64,000 nt of DNA from Selaginella moellendorffii (taxonomy: Eukaryota > Streptophyta > Lycopodiopsida > Selaginellales > Selaginellaceae): positions 206,282-270,281 of the forward strand of contig NW_003314405.1 in the NCBI RefSeq assembly GCF_000143415.4, read 5' to 3'. Positions 50,862-62,645 of the stretch are shown here, in pieces (the stretch's first letter is position 1; every line of letters begins with the position of its first letter). Position numbers and translations under genes: made by a program. The notes beneath the pieces are model-generated. The model had not been told where the DNA came from. It did not search any database and saw only the letters and a program-made list of their open reading frames with translations.

Positions 50862-52865
50862 CTAGGGCTCTTGACTACTACAAATGCTGGCCAAGAACAC
50901 ATAGGCTCTGGGATTTCGTGGATCTAAGCGGAGGATCTGCCGTGCCGCGTCGATCGCCATGCCGAAATCCTTGAATTTAATGCAGGATCCGAGAAGACAC
51001 AGCCAATCCGAGCTATCGGCGAAGAATGGCATGCTCTCTATCAGATTCTTCGCAAACCCGAGGTATCCTGCGCGACCCAGGAGATCGATCAAGCAGCTAT
51101 AGTGCTGCTTCGTGGCCGCCATTCCAAAATCCCTGCCCATCGACGCGAATTTCGCCCTCCCATCACTCAGTCCTCCTTGCTGGCTGCAAGCGATCAAGAG
51201 CGCCACGAAGCACAGCTCGTCGGGCGATTCGAGCGTGCTCATCTCCGAGAAGAGATCGATCACGCCGCGCCAATCGCCCTTGCGGCAGCAAGCGCCCATC
51301 ATCCCACTCCATGGTCGCTTGAAGGCTACTGGCATCCTGTCAAAGAGATCCCTGGCGCGATCGAGGGTCTCGTCCGCCCTAGCAAGCGCAGCAATCACAG
51401 TGCTCCATGAGGTGGAGCTCCTTGCCGGGATCGCGTGAAAGAACTCCAAGCATTTTGAAATATCCCCAGTTAGGGTAATTGCAGCGAGCATCGTGTTTGT
51501 AGCAATAGCATCGTGCTCGGGCATCAAAACAAATATCGCTTTCGCCCTATCCACGTACCCGTGCATGGCATAACACTTCATTAGTGATGTCCATGTCACC
51601 ACACCCTTGTTGGGTATAAGCTGGAAGAAACTCTCTGTTTTCTGCAATTGCCCATATACGGCAATTGCTGATAGCATTGAATTCCAGAAAATTTCATCCT
51701 TGTCTGAAAAAGAAGGGCAACTAAATAGTGTTTTGGATTTCTCTATCTGTCCACTTGGCGCGTACAGTCCGATCATTGTCGTCAAGAGCGCCATATCAAG
51801 CCTCGGGATTTTTTCGAGCAAATACTCGGCTTGGATCAAATCCCCGTGGCGAGATAGCGCAGTTAGCATTGCGCTGGAAGAGATTAGATCCCAGCATGGC
51901 ATATCGCAAAAGAAAATGTTCTTGGCCATGTCCATATTCCCGGCTTGCGAGTAGAGATTGATGATACACGTAAATGACACCAAGCTTCTCTCTTTCATCT
52001 CATCAAAGACTCTTTGTGCTTGATCGATCGATCCGTCTCCAGAATTTGTGGCAATCATCGTGTTCCAAGTGAGGAGATCTCGCTCGGGCATTCGATCAAA
52101 CAGCTCTCTTGCATTGACAACGAGACCAGCTTCGCACAGACAGTGGAGTAGTGTGTTGTAGGAACTGAGCGTTCTCATGGGGATGAGATGGAAAATTTGT
52201 AGCGCTAGGTTGATATGATCTGGGCTAGAGCAAACTGCTCCCAGCACCGAATTCCAGCTGACCTGATCCCTCTCAGGCATCTCTTGAAATACCTTAAAGC
52301 AATCTTGAATACGCCCTTCATGAGCATATACTGATAGCATTACGTTCCAAGTGATCAAATCCCTGACTGGAATTCCATGAAATATAAAGATTGCATCAGA
52401 AACATTTCGGTTTTGAACGTAAGTTGTGAGAAGCGTGTTCCACGACACTAAAATTTTCTCTGGCATCTTATCAAACACTCGTTTTGCCTTGTCTACATCC
52501 CCAATGCAGGCATATGCTGCTAGTAATGAGTTCCAAGATACAGAATCCCACGCTGGCATTTTATCAAACAGCTGATTAGCTTTAACAGCTTCATCAGCAC
52601 GACCATACGATGTGAGCATTGAGTTATAGATTGCAATGTCTTTTTGCGGTATTTTCTCAAAGAAAATTCTTGCTTGTTCAAGGTACCCTGATCGAGCATA
52701 AGCAGTAAGAACCATATTCCACAGCATCAAGCTGTGGTGTGGCATCTGATCGAACAAAGCTTTGGCCTCCTCCAGTTTCCTCTTGCTGGTCAACTCATGA
52801 AGCATCCTTTCGTTGATACTAGTTGACTCAAAAATTCTCATGGATTGGGAGAGCATGTAAGACAT
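50862..52865 (-). CDS. S-repeat PPR protein, no DYW
   Basis: This is a 667-residue intronless protein, counting from the first in-frame ATG (MSYMLSQSMRIFES); the open frame extends upstream only with non-ATG codons. It has more than fifteen 31-residue S repeats (MPHHSLMLWNMVLTAYARSGY, MPERDLLTWNTMIATNSGDG) and an E-like end (KQHYSCLIDLLGRAGYLGFA, SDWLCLLGSCIKFKDFG, PRAYVFLASICSSQEP). It lacks DYW. There is no clear presequence. It heads a run of five minus-strand genes. Confidence 0.85.
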   Translation of the reverse strand: MSYMLSQSMRIFESTSINERMLHELTSKRKLEEAKALFDQMPHHSLMLWNMVLTAYARSGYLEQARIFFEKIPQKDIAIYNSMLTSYGRADEAVKANQLFDKMPAWDSVSWNSLLAAYACIGDVDKAKRVFDKMPEKILVSWNTLLTTYVQNRNVSDAIFIFHGIPVRDLITWNVMLSVYAHEGRIQDCFKVFQEMPERDQVSWNSVLGAVCSSPDHINLALQIFHLIPMRTLSSYNTLLHCLCEAGLVVNARELFDRMPERDLLTWNTMIATNSGDGSIDQAQRVFDEMKERSLVSFTCIINLYSQAGNMDMAKNIFFCDMPCWDLISSSAMLTALSRHGDLIQAEYLLEKIPRLDMALLTTMIGLYAPSGQIEKSKTLFSCPSFSDKDEIFWNSMLSAIAVYGQLQKTESFFQLIPNKGVVTWTSLMKCYAMHGYVDRAKAIFVLMPEHDAIATNTMLAAITLTGDISKCLEFFHAIPARSSTSWSTVIAALARADETLDRARDLFDRMPVAFKRPWSGMMGACCRKGDWRGVIDLFSEMSTLESPDELCFVALLIACSQQGGLSDGRAKFASMGRDFGMAATKQHYSCLIDLLGRAGYLGFAKNLIESMPFFADSSDWLCLLGSCIKFKDFGMAIDAARQILRLDPRNPRAYVFLASICSSQEP

Positions 52866-53007
52866 TGTTTTATTATAAGAATTATTAACAGAACTAGTCA
52901 ATCGATTTCCTTAAGATGGAGCTGCTAGAGAAGCATGGCCTGACTTGCACATCTTCTTTGAGAGAAAAACCTTTCAGAATAAATAGCCATTGGGTTGTCA
53001 GCATAAA

Positions 53008-53511
53008 TCACTTACACCTCGTCAAACTTTCCTTCTGGTCCATCATATTATCATCGAGCAGAGGGATTGTGCAAGAGTAGAAGTTACCAAAGTATGGTGG
53101 TCGTAGGAAGTGGTGATATTGATGGAAACTATTTGGCATGCTTGCAGCTGAAGAGATCACACTGCTGTGAGTCTGTTGTGCGGGGATGTGATAAGGTCTT
53201 GCCTGAGTGCTGAATGTCCCACTAGAAAGCTTCTGTAGTCGTGATGAATTGCTGTGAAGATCAAATCCATCACCTTCGTCAACATGACACCGTCGAAAGA
53301 AAAATATGGCCTCGCTGGTGGGAGCAACTGTGGTAGAGCAAGGCCTAGAGCTGGTCATAGCTGGAGGGGCATGTTGCTCCATGTCGAAGTAGAAAGAAAC
53401 TGCTGATGCCTCACAAATGCCAGCTCGCAATGAAGAACAGGCGAAGGATGGATACGTTGCTTCCATTCGGCAGCTTTCTTCTGCCTGGTTGCAAGCTCTG
53501 TGAATGAGCAT
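53008..53511 (-). other. Unsupported open frame downstream of the GDSL gene
   Basis: The 167-residue frame is Ser/His-rich with no domain I recognise. It starts 11 bp after the GDSL stop on the same strand. Its first 70 residues lie in the segment that is duplicated at 62425-62640, where the start ATG is mutated. It is most likely 3' UTR or chance. Confidence 0.3.
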
Positions 53512-53522
53512 GCTCTGTGAAG

Positions 53523-54482
53523 TTACAAGATTTTCTTGATTTGTTTCATGAATTCTTTCGTCACTAGTGTGTACGTGTGCTCTGTTGGGTGAATTAAATC
53601 CCAGAAAACATAATCACTTGGGTTCCTGCACAGCCCGCTCAAGGTATTTTTGTGTGATAGGCAATTGGGGCAACAACCCCCTCCATTCTGGAATCCAAAC
53701 TTAATTGGGTTCTCCACGTACGATTTGATCAGTGAATAGCCGTCAACAAATGCACCTCTCATCCCTGGGAATTTCTTTGCCACCCCCAAAACAATCGCCC
53801 GAGCTTGCCAATTGAATTGTTCTACTAAATCGTTGATCTCTCTCACACAATTTCCATCCGACGTGACAATAGGCACACAGCCTAACGGCCCAAGGCTAGA
53901 GTAGACAATCTTCCTGAATCCATATTTATAAAGTTGCTCCAAGCCTTTCTCCAATGACACTAGCATTGCTTCCAAGTCCACATTAGCAAGGTTTTGAAGA
54001 TTTGCCGCAATGTCATTGCCACCCGAAGATATCACAACCACAAAGTCATTGAGATTCATCATGGGGATCTTGTTGGCTAGCTGTCCAAGTTGTTTTAGCT
54101 GCTCATTAAACGACACGACACCCCAGTCTGAGTGAGTAGAATCAAGCAGTCCACTACCGTCTGACGCAAAGTTGATGCTTAGTGGAAGTTGGCTCCCACC
54201 TTTCAAGCCCAAGAATGGTTTTGAAAAGGGCAAACCGATCACTTTGTTTATCAGATCTGGAATTAGAAACCCATCGCTACATCTTCCTGATGGCTGGTTA
54301 TACCTTGTCTTCCCATACGGCACAAAATCACAACGAGAAACAGAGTTCTTCACGTACTTGTTAGTTCCAACATCAAAGATTGAGTCTCCCATGTAGATAG
54401 TCCGAAGTTGAGGAACCGACCTCCCATACACGCACGCGCAGAGAGCCAAGATCGCAAACACCAACACTAAAATCTTCGTCAT
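53523..54482 (-). CDS. GDSL esterase/lipase, secreted
   Basis: This is a 319-residue intronless serine hydrolase of the plant SGNH/GDSL family, somewhat short for the family. The signal peptide (MTKILVLVFAILALCACVYG) is followed by block I with YMGDSIFDVG (Ser34), block II INFASDGSGL, block III SSGGNDIA, the family motif SLGPLGCVPI, and block V WDLIHPTEH (Asp295, His298), so the catalytic residues are present. A cysteine-rich patch (GGCCPNCLSHKNTLSGLC) precedes block V. It is likely secreted and acts on cutin, wax or acyl esters. It is divergently transcribed from the macro-domain gene. A second copy at 62646 differs at only a few residues. Confidence 0.9.
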   Translation of the reverse strand: MTKILVLVFAILALCACVYGRSVPQLRTIYMGDSIFDVGTNKYVKNSVSRCDFVPYGKTRYNQPSGRCSDGFLIPDLINKVIGLPFSKPFLGLKGGSQLPLSINFASDGSGLLDSTHSDWGVVSFNEQLKQLGQLANKIPMMNLNDFVVVISSGGNDIAANLQNLANVDLEAMLVSLEKGLEQLYKYGFRKIVYSSLGPLGCVPIVTSDGNCVREINDLVEQFNWQARAIVLGVAKKFPGMRGAFVDGYSLIKSYVENPIKFGFQNGGGCCPNCLSHKNTLSGLCRNPSDYVFWDLIHPTEHTYTLVTKEFMKQIKKIL

Positions 54483-54815
54483 CTCGCCAAAACCTTCACG
54501 AGAGAACCTAATACAGAAAGCCCGTTTATATAGTGAAACGAGAAAAAGGTGAACCCACCTTTACAGCTGCGCTTCATGCCTTTTTGGATTAGAAAGAGCC
54601 TTGAACAAGTTTTTGTCGCTCTTCTTCTTCTAGCTCGCCAGTAGATGCGATTCACAAGGATTTCTCCATGCCACTCGCATCATTGGCTAGAACAGGGAAA
54701 TGGAGCTCTCCTTTGCGCAAAGGCGAAGGATTAAGCAAGCAAAGTCAACACTCGATAACCCATAAAAATAACTCTAACGTAAAAAGGCTATAGGGCTTAG
54801 GGCTGTGCTGTGGCG
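54483..54815. promoter_or_regulatory. Shared promoter between GDSL lipase and macro-domain gene
   Basis: The 333-bp head-to-head spacer has a TATA-like TTTATATAG (54524-54532) about 45 bp before the lipase ATG. The whole spacer is duplicated at 63615-63947 with few changes. Confidence 0.55.
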
Positions 54816-57003
54816 ATGGAGGCAGTGATAGTCGAGCCGCCCCAGGATGCGACTTCACGTATCGTGTGCTTGCCAGAGCTAGGGAGAGTGCAGGAGCGAG
54901 TTGTGCTATGCAGCTTATCCGGACGTAAGAGATGTGCACCTCTATTCTGTACATCTCGAACTTCTCAAGTTACGCCGATCTCGACTCATGGATCACATTC
55001 GAGCATCTCTGGAGCTGTCAACATTCGGTACTCCACGAGCTCTGGAGCTCGCATTCACAAAGTAAGAGTGTGCATTGTACTTTTCAAAAAAATATCGGTG
55101 GTTCTTTTGCAGGATGAATGAAGAGCTGCGGGCTCTGGTAGGATCATCAGATTGCCGGGTATGTGGTAATCTCTCTTCTTGTCAGATGNNNNNNNNNNNN
55201 NNNNNNNNNNNNNNNNNNNNNNNNNNNNNNNNNNNNNNNNNNNNNNNNNNNNNNNNNNNNNNNNNNNNNNNNNNNNNNNNNNNNNNNNNNNNNNNNNNNN
55301 NNNNNNNNNNNNNNNNNNNNNNNNNNNNNNAAAGGACGAAAAGCTAACCCGTCCAAGTTCTCTCTACCGTCTCAAAAATGCTAGCCCCCCGCAAAGTAGC
55401 AGTCTACCTTTTTATTACCACAAGGTACTTACTCTTTTGTTGAAATTTGTTATTCTGAAAGTGTGTGCACACAGGAGCGGCTGACTACGGCAGACACTTA
55501 CCTAATCGTTGCGTCGAGACACCTAAATTATCACATGGATAGCGATTTTACAAGCGTTTTCACCACTCGGATCGACGCACTTGTGAGTATTGTATGCTTC
55601 TGATCTGCAAACAAGCTTGTAATGGGCGAACTAGTACAGGGCCTCGAGGAAGCTTGCCGCCAGATTGCCGATGTAGGGTCTGATGATTGCAGGACATTCG
55701 CAGTAGTTCCTGTTGGAGAGCTGCTGCGACAGAAAGTGGCCAATGGAGTGACTCAAGAGGTGAGTGGACAGCTACACAGCGCCGCAGAGGACATAGAGGA
55801 AAACCCAGTCGATATAAATCCCGAGCCTGCGGACGAATCTGAGTCTGAAGATGAAGATGTGCCTGAAGACCCGGATGAGTCTGAAGACGAACAAGCGATG
55901 GAGTTATATGATGTTAGACCCGATGGTTTCCTTCCCCTAGGTACGTACAGTACATCAATTATAGCTATATAACCTTATTTCTGTTTTCAGTCAATGGGAA
56001 CCCTCAAGTACCCGAACCATTTACCTCTTGCAAGCCCGGACCTCCCAGGGACCCCTGCATAAGAGTGATGGACCTCAAGGTTCAAATCTACCTCTCGTTT
56101 TGTTTGTTTATCTGAGTTTGTGGTTTGAGATTTAGTGGCTTTTGATCAGGAAAAGGACCTCAAGCTTGTTTGTAAAGTCGGCTCTTGCAAGTTCGTGATT
56201 AAAAACGGGGACATAAAAGAGTGGTTTGTAGACGGAAAGAATGACGCTATTGTAGTTCCTGTTGGAGGTCAGATACACAGAGGTAAAGCAAAGGGGTGTT
56301 TGGCATTTGACATGAGCTTTTCTCTTTTCAGAAATATGTATTGCTACTGGTTCCTTTACTGGCTTGGATATCATGTAACTGTCTTTCCTCATTTCCTTTT
56401 AAAACTTTTAACTGACTTGTTTCTCAGCCCTTCAGGAGGACTGCCAGCACCTAAAATCATTGTTATTCAAGGCCCAAAATACTACAAAGACAGGGACATG
56501 GAAGCTGCTGAGTATCTTGGTCTCACTTACAGGTATGCCAGAGTGTGTAGCAAATTTGATACATTGTGCTTTGTCTATTACAGGAACGCTATAACACTTG
56601 CTTGCAAGGAGGGCGTTAAGCACATAGCGTTCCCAGCTATCTTGTGCAGATATGGCGGGTTTGTACCCACACCTTACCTATTGTATACTGAGTTCGCATT
56701 GTGTTTCAGGTTTCCTCTGGATAAAGTGGCAAGGATTGCTGTAGAAAGCGTACAAAAGGCACTCAAAATTGCTAAAGTGTCCATTGAGGTAAGCTTCCCT
56801 GGATTAGACATGCCTTTGTTATTCTGTGTTCAAAATTGTAGGTTCACTTTGTCATAAAGGACGAACCCACCTGGAGACACTGGGTAGCTGCAACAAACCT
56901 CCTTGCATTTAAGGATTATGATCGTTATGTATCTTGTCGGTGCAACAGACCCCCCTTTCCAGTCACTTCTGAAGGCATTCCAACTTTTTTTAGCTGTGAT
57001 TGA
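54816..57003 (+). CDS. Macro-domain (ADP-ribose-binding fold) protein, interrupted by a gap
   Basis: I read exons 54816-54858, 54914-55061, 55113-55158, [gap 55189-55330], 55475-55582, 55640-55940, 55991-56079, 56150-56282, 56332-56374, 56428-56532, 56584-56658, 56710-56788, 56842-57003; all joins outside the gap are in phase. At least 443 residues. The N-terminal part is helical (LYSVHLELLKLRRSRLMDH), unknown to me, followed by an acidic linker. The C-terminal part has macro-fold strands: NDAIVVPVGG, LPAPKIIVIQGPKYY, the helix YRNAITLACKEGV, then KHIAFPAI and PLDKVARIAVESVQKAL. The usual NAAN and GGGVDGAIH loops are absent or shortened, so ADP-ribose binding is uncertain. The 43-bp exon is chosen because it makes the next acceptor (56427) in phase and fits the fold. 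Confidence 0.7.
55189..55330. other. Assembly gap (142 N)
   Basis: It lies between exon 3 of the macro-domain gene and the exon starting at 55475. One or more exons may be hidden. Confidence 0.99.
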
Positions 57004-60000
57004 GAATAGGTCATCATTGTCTTACCACATTGATAATCTATCACCTATTGAATATATTGAGAGACTAAGCTCAATATTGCAAGGGTTTTCAACATTAGCA
57101 AGTGCAAATTAACAATATAAATTTCTCATTTATAATTTATAATTTCTTTCTTTAGTGCCCTTTTGGTCTAAATGCATACATATTAATTAGTTTCTTAATT
57201 AGCTCAGGTTTCTGCTATTATAACAGTAAAAGAAGAATATTCAAAAAGTCTTACTAATAGACAACTTTTGATACTATTTATGATATGTTCTCCCCCCTTT
57301 AAAAAGATTGACATTCTTGTTGATGCACACTTGAGACCACTGCCAAAGAAACAACTCTAGAAAAAATTCATGATATTCATATTTTGTGAGAAATGCATTA
57401 ACTAAATAAGTTATATTGTTGATAATCATTACCAAATAGAATAGAATGGCATATGATTATTAGCAATAATAATTAAATATAATATTTAATAAAGATAATC
57501 AACTATCCCAGATGATCAAGAACCAAAAGCTCAAAGAAGTTTATAACTAAATCCTATATAATAACAATCATAAGTTTCATACTGACTAACTTTAATGTTT
57601 AAAAAGAAATCATGATATAACCTATAATTTCCACCTTAGCAAATTCATAGGCCAAAACTTCATAATGCAAAAGTTAATAAAGAGTATATCTATGTTAATT
57701 TAAAATCCATGCTCAACAAGTGATCACCAAACCATCTTTTATAAATTTTAACATGTAACACACTTTATAACAAGTGTAATGAGAATTATCAATAATCAAT
57801 AATTTCAAACTTAAACCAACAAGGATCTAACAAGTTTAGTATTAATCACTAATTCTTCATTTTGCAAAACTAGCTAATTAAGTCACTTTTCAAAGAAAAG
57901 CCAAAACTCAACCCTACTAAAAAAGTTCATCTATAATATAGCTAACACCCTCCCATGGGTCTATTATAGAGATTATTTTCTTTGGACTCACTATGCCATC
58001 GCATTGACACCAACTTACCACTCAATTTATTGAATGTCAGTATAATTGCTAACTAGCAAATGCATGAACATTAATAACATAAAGCTATAACCAAATCACC
58101 AATATTATCTTTGTCAAAACTCATGAAGCAAATTATCAATTTCCAATGAGGCTTAATTAATTACTAACTATCTGAATAATTATAGATCAAAAATTTATCT
58201 TTTGCAATATATTGATGAAGAAATATCTCATTTCACTCTAATATCAACTCTACCAATGTTAATGTCAAGGTTTTAACATTGACATAGGCATGCACTTGTT
58301 GAGTTCATCAATGTAGTGCATGTGCAGCCAAAACATCTAAAGGCATCACAAATCTATTATTGCTTCAAACTTCTATCCACCAAAAGTAAATAGCCTCTCT
58401 AAGAAGCTAGCTTGGAGAAAACACTAGTTACTAGGCTGGGGTCTTGTTTGTTAATAAAATTAACCAAACAAATCACTTCACCAACTAAGAAATTACAACC
58501 TATAGAATCAAGAAAGAGCTCTTAATCTATTAATTCTTACTATATCTAAACTTAGTAAGTTTCTTCATCAAACCACAAGCTTCACTCCAAATAATACCCT
58601 TTCATAAATTCCTTTAAGTTTTAGCTTTGCAACCATACTCCTCTTGGAACTCAAAGACTTTGATTTTTCATGAGGTGATGGCATTGTCATCCAAATAACA
58701 TCTGCCAATCCCTAATCATCATCATCTATGGTTAAGACTAAAATGGTATTTAATCATATTTGAGCTCCTAACTTTCATTCTTGATTAATAAAAGCATCCT
58801 CAGCAAATGCTTAAGAATTTCATCTCTAACAATAGAGTACAAATGCCCTCAATTGTCCCAACTAATCATTACTCATATCTTGGAGACCAACACAACAGGA
58901 TTAGAGTCCTATTACATTATTCCATACTAATGCATTTAGAGTATGAGTTTGTTTTGAGCACTTTAATTTTTTCAAAATAACATTATCAGACTCCACACCC
59001 TAGCCAGTAAAGATCAAATTAGCATCATTGACTCATAGAATGGGGTGACTAGTGCATATAGGGAAACCATTCATCTTGTCCTGAGATCCAAATGAGCTTT
59101 TTAACTATAATAACATGTTATTAGAATTAGAATTACTATAGCTATTGGCACTAGACGTGCCCTCTAATGAATCTTCCTTAAGAGATTTATATTGTACTCA
59201 TTCCAATTACCAAATTTTGAAAGGCCGGTATTATTATTTATTGTTAGTACCTCCCAATGTCAGAATTGGATAATTCGTGCGTTTGCTACCTTCCCTAGAT
59301 GTGGTATCTGTGTCTCAAAATCAAACCCTAATTCCCTATTATATCCTACCATCAAAAGTTGATAGGGTAGAAATTTAATTTAAGTATCACTGACACGAGG
59401 ACCATATGATTTGACAAGTTATCATGAACCACTGAGAATATAAATGAGTACGCATTAGTCTTGAATCTAGTAAGTGCATCCCTTTTGAAGGTCAGGACTC
59501 TTTACACATATTAGTTATAGAATTACTATAGTTATCTGAGTAGTAAGGTACTATCAAATAAACTATTATTAATTTAATAAGCCATTCACAATTTCACAAT
59601 ATAAAACAATTTATATTTATACATTCATGGCTTAATCTTTGAAACAGACATATGACTACTAGTAAGATCAACTAAGTAGTTAATGCAAAGCACATATGTT
59701 CTAGCACCCAAAGATGGAGTGAAGGCAATGTATAACCAGCATCAACTAAGATGGCATAGTTGTAAGGTTCATATTTCAAGTGCCAAAGGGTAGCCAAAGC
59801 CCTCAATAGCTGAGTGAAGCTTATGCACAATAAGAACATATGCACACAGCCTTTACTCATTTTGGCTGGACTTGGACTTGACCTTGGCTATCCTCTACTT
59901 GAGCATCAATCCAAAAATAATAATTGAGCTATTATGAAACCTCTTTATGATGCAATTTCATAAGGTTTCTCATGCCCTTAGATCTTACTATATTTGAAAT

Positions 60001-61449
60001 ATAGACACAAGAGCATACTTGTGTGGTTAACATACTAACATAGTCTTGCTCATGCTTTGGATGATAAAAAATTGGATTACCTTGTGCTCACACAACTACT
60101 ACCAATTTTTTTAACTCTATGCTAACATATGTTACTTACTTGATTCTTATCATAAAACACATGCGAGTGTACTTTATCCTATTGACATTAAACATTTGGA
60201 AGTGCTTGGCATGTTGCTACAAAAAATTCATAAACTTCTGGGACACCCACAAACAAAAAAAAGTTTGTAATGAAGATCTTAAGAAAGAAAAATTAGAATT
60301 TTGTTGTGGGCATTATAGCAAATGTAGTTATAATTGACACATATACACTATACCAACTTGAAGTTTTAAAACTTTTTATTAATTTCTTATCATTTTTTAG
60401 CTATAAACATTTTTATATTTATTTTTTTAAATATTTTTTTATTTTTATAAAAAAAATTATACTTCACATTTTTGCAAACTTTAAACAATTTTAAAACTTC
60501 CACATCATATATATGATAATAATACAGACATAAGAATGAGCCAAGTAAAGGCGTGTGTCTCTCTTCATACTTGCTTTGTAGAGCTTGACTTTGTATCTCC
60601 AGGACCCTGGCTCAAAAGAATTGCGACAAGGAGCATGAGAAAGTAGCGACCTCGATCACGCCTATTTCTGGACTGGTCAAAGTATTAAGTGTTGAGAACC
60701 GGTTTGTCTCTTGACTCGAGAGTTACCTGGTTAATTTGAGTTGCATGATATAAATATATGTGAAGATCCACTTGCGCCTTACTGGGAGGATCACGTCCTT
60801 GGCATGTCCCCAAACGCTACCTTGGCTGGAGCAGACACTGCAAGGCCACAGCCATGCAGAGTATAAAATCGATAGAAACTCTTTGAAAAAACTTAAGTAA
60901 AAAGCATCTTGCCTCTGGAGGAACTTGTCAAAGCAGCTTGAGAATTAGAAGAAAACTTTCCGGAATGAAGATTGACACTAAAATATCAAACTGAAACCAA
61001 CGTTGGAAAAGCAAGAAAGATAAAGCAAGTGTTACCTGTATGAAGTCTAGATATATTGATTCGATAGAAAATCGACAATAAAATGATTTACAATTAGAAA
61101 ATATACTAGATAGAGCTCAAAGTACCTCTAGTGTCAGTGTCTTTCTCTCACATTTTTCTTTTCTAAGGAAGAAGTTTTATCCTAGTCTGTTGTAATGCCT
61201 GAAATCCAATCCACAGATATTTGTTGATACTAGTTAAATCTAATTAACATGGTACGCTCTCACCACCACCAGCTAGCACATATCGGACAGTATGCGTTTG
61301 GGAGCTCTTCCAGGTAGACGCTGCTATGAAATTATCTGAAAATCGAAAATCAGACGCATTCATCTCAGGCCGGACAAGGAAAGTCATGCAAGAAGAAGTG
61401 CACTGATCTAATAAGCAATGCTAAGAGAGGGGTATGATACCAGAAATTC
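57004..61449. other. AT-rich intergenic DNA with decayed repeats
   Basis: No gene is supported in 4.4 kb. A segment at 57943-58010 (GGGTCTATTATAGAGA…ACTATGCCATCGCATTGACA) is a diverged copy of 8590-8655 in the old gypsy region, showing at least part of this DNA is transposon-derived. The GC content rises after 60530, but I recognise nothing there. Confidence 0.5.
57943..58010. repeat. Dispersed repeat shared with the old gypsy region
   Basis: It aligns in the same orientation to about 8584-8655: GGGTCT then (A)GAGA(C/T)TA then TTTCTTT then GACT(T/C)ACTATGC then GCATTGACA. Confidence 0.65.
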
Positions 61450-61698
61450 ATGGCCGTCCAAGGTATGATCAAGATCAGCTACAAGCTCGATGAAATGCCG
61501 GTGATCCTGTCCCTGCCGCTCCCTACCCTAGCTAGATCCAAAGAGAAACGCTCCTTTGGGGGTCATGAGCAATCGGAAGAAACTGAAGTTCGCGAGTATG
61601 AAGTGTTCTTATGGTTTGCAGTTCCCTGTTCTTTGTTGTTTATCAAGCTTGCAGGGAGGCCTTGCACACGACGAGTTCTTGATCATGTTCCTGCATGA
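61450..61698 (+). other. Short unassigned open frame (82 codons)
   Basis: It starts MAVQGMIKISYKLDEMPV and has balanced codon use at first, but no homology I recognise, no Kozak-type support and no partner exon that I can define. It could be a small gene's first exon or chance. The DNA from 61699 to 62424 likewise shows nothing I can name. Confidence 0.2.
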
Positions 61699-62645
61699 CA
61701 ATTTTTCCCCAGCTTAATTTTCATTGTGAAGACTTGGGGATGGAGCGGAACAGAGGGGGCCCTAATCCTTGTCAAGCAACAAGGCAAACACTGTTTCGAA
61801 GACCAAAAAAACGACAGGAATGCTTCTTCTTCGTTTTTTGTTTTGGAGGGGTTCTCCTCAAAGAGGAAATCCCCAAGAGAGGGCTGGGTAGCTGGTCTTC
61901 GATCCTGCTTGTTAGTAGTTTCACACAATCGAAAATCCTACATCTAAGTGTGGGGCAGCCGGGGGCTTCGATTCCCCGACTTCCTCTCGCTTTGGCCGCC
62001 TCAACGTACTGTACAAAACAGTAGCGACAGCCCAAAACGAATACTGAGTAGCCACGTTGAGAATGGGCACCCCACCATTTTGATGGTTTGAGAAAAACAT
62101 AACGCCTCCTCCCACGCCGCCTCCTCCCAGCGCCGCCGCCAACAGCAAAACCAGCCCCCTCAAAACTTACCCTAAACACTAGCCTTTAGATATATTTACA
62201 CAGCATCCTAACCGTCAGATTAGCTGATCCGATGGCTGTGAATTGTTTAAATCTAAGCTAACGAAAAATGCATGGTTAAATAAAGAAACTCATTAAAGTA
62301 AATGCGATAGTAACTATTAACTCATAAAGGTTGGAGCAAAGTTAATTTTAAGGCGGATTTTTTTTTTTTACTTTTAATATTCCTTTTCTTTAACTTTTTA
62401 ATTTCACCTAAAACACCATCTATTAAATATGGCCTCGCTGGTGGGAGCAACTGTGGTAGAGCAAGGCCTAGAGCTGGTCATAGCTGGAGGGGCATGTTGC
62501 TCCATGTCGAAGTAGAAAGAAACTGCTGATGCCTCACAAATGCCAGCTCGCAATGAAGAACAGGCGAAGGATGGATACGTTGCTTCCATTCGGCAGCTTT
62601 CTTCTGCCTGGTTGCAAGCTCTGTGAATGAGAATGCTCTGTGAAG

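Larger units (their letters stand above)
53302..54868. repeat. Segmental duplication, left copy
   Basis: It is nearly identical to 62425-64000 in the same orientation. The only clear length change is 9 bp at the GDSL start codon region. It contains the GDSL gene, the shared promoter and exon 1 of the macro-domain gene. The right edge is unknown because the other copy runs off the window. Confidence 0.9.

Noticed and set aside
52866-52901. Extension of the 50862-52865 PPR frame
   Set aside because: The first codon is TTG; the ATG at 52865 is used.
56283-56435. Single large intron in the macro gene joining 56282 to 56436
   Set aside because: It is in phase, but a 43-bp exon (56332-56374) plus acceptor 56427 is also in phase and gives a better macro-fold alignment; kept as the main model.
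61683-62179. Overlapping frames of 70-135 codons on both strands
   Set aside because: No homology or exon structure; different frames compete equally.
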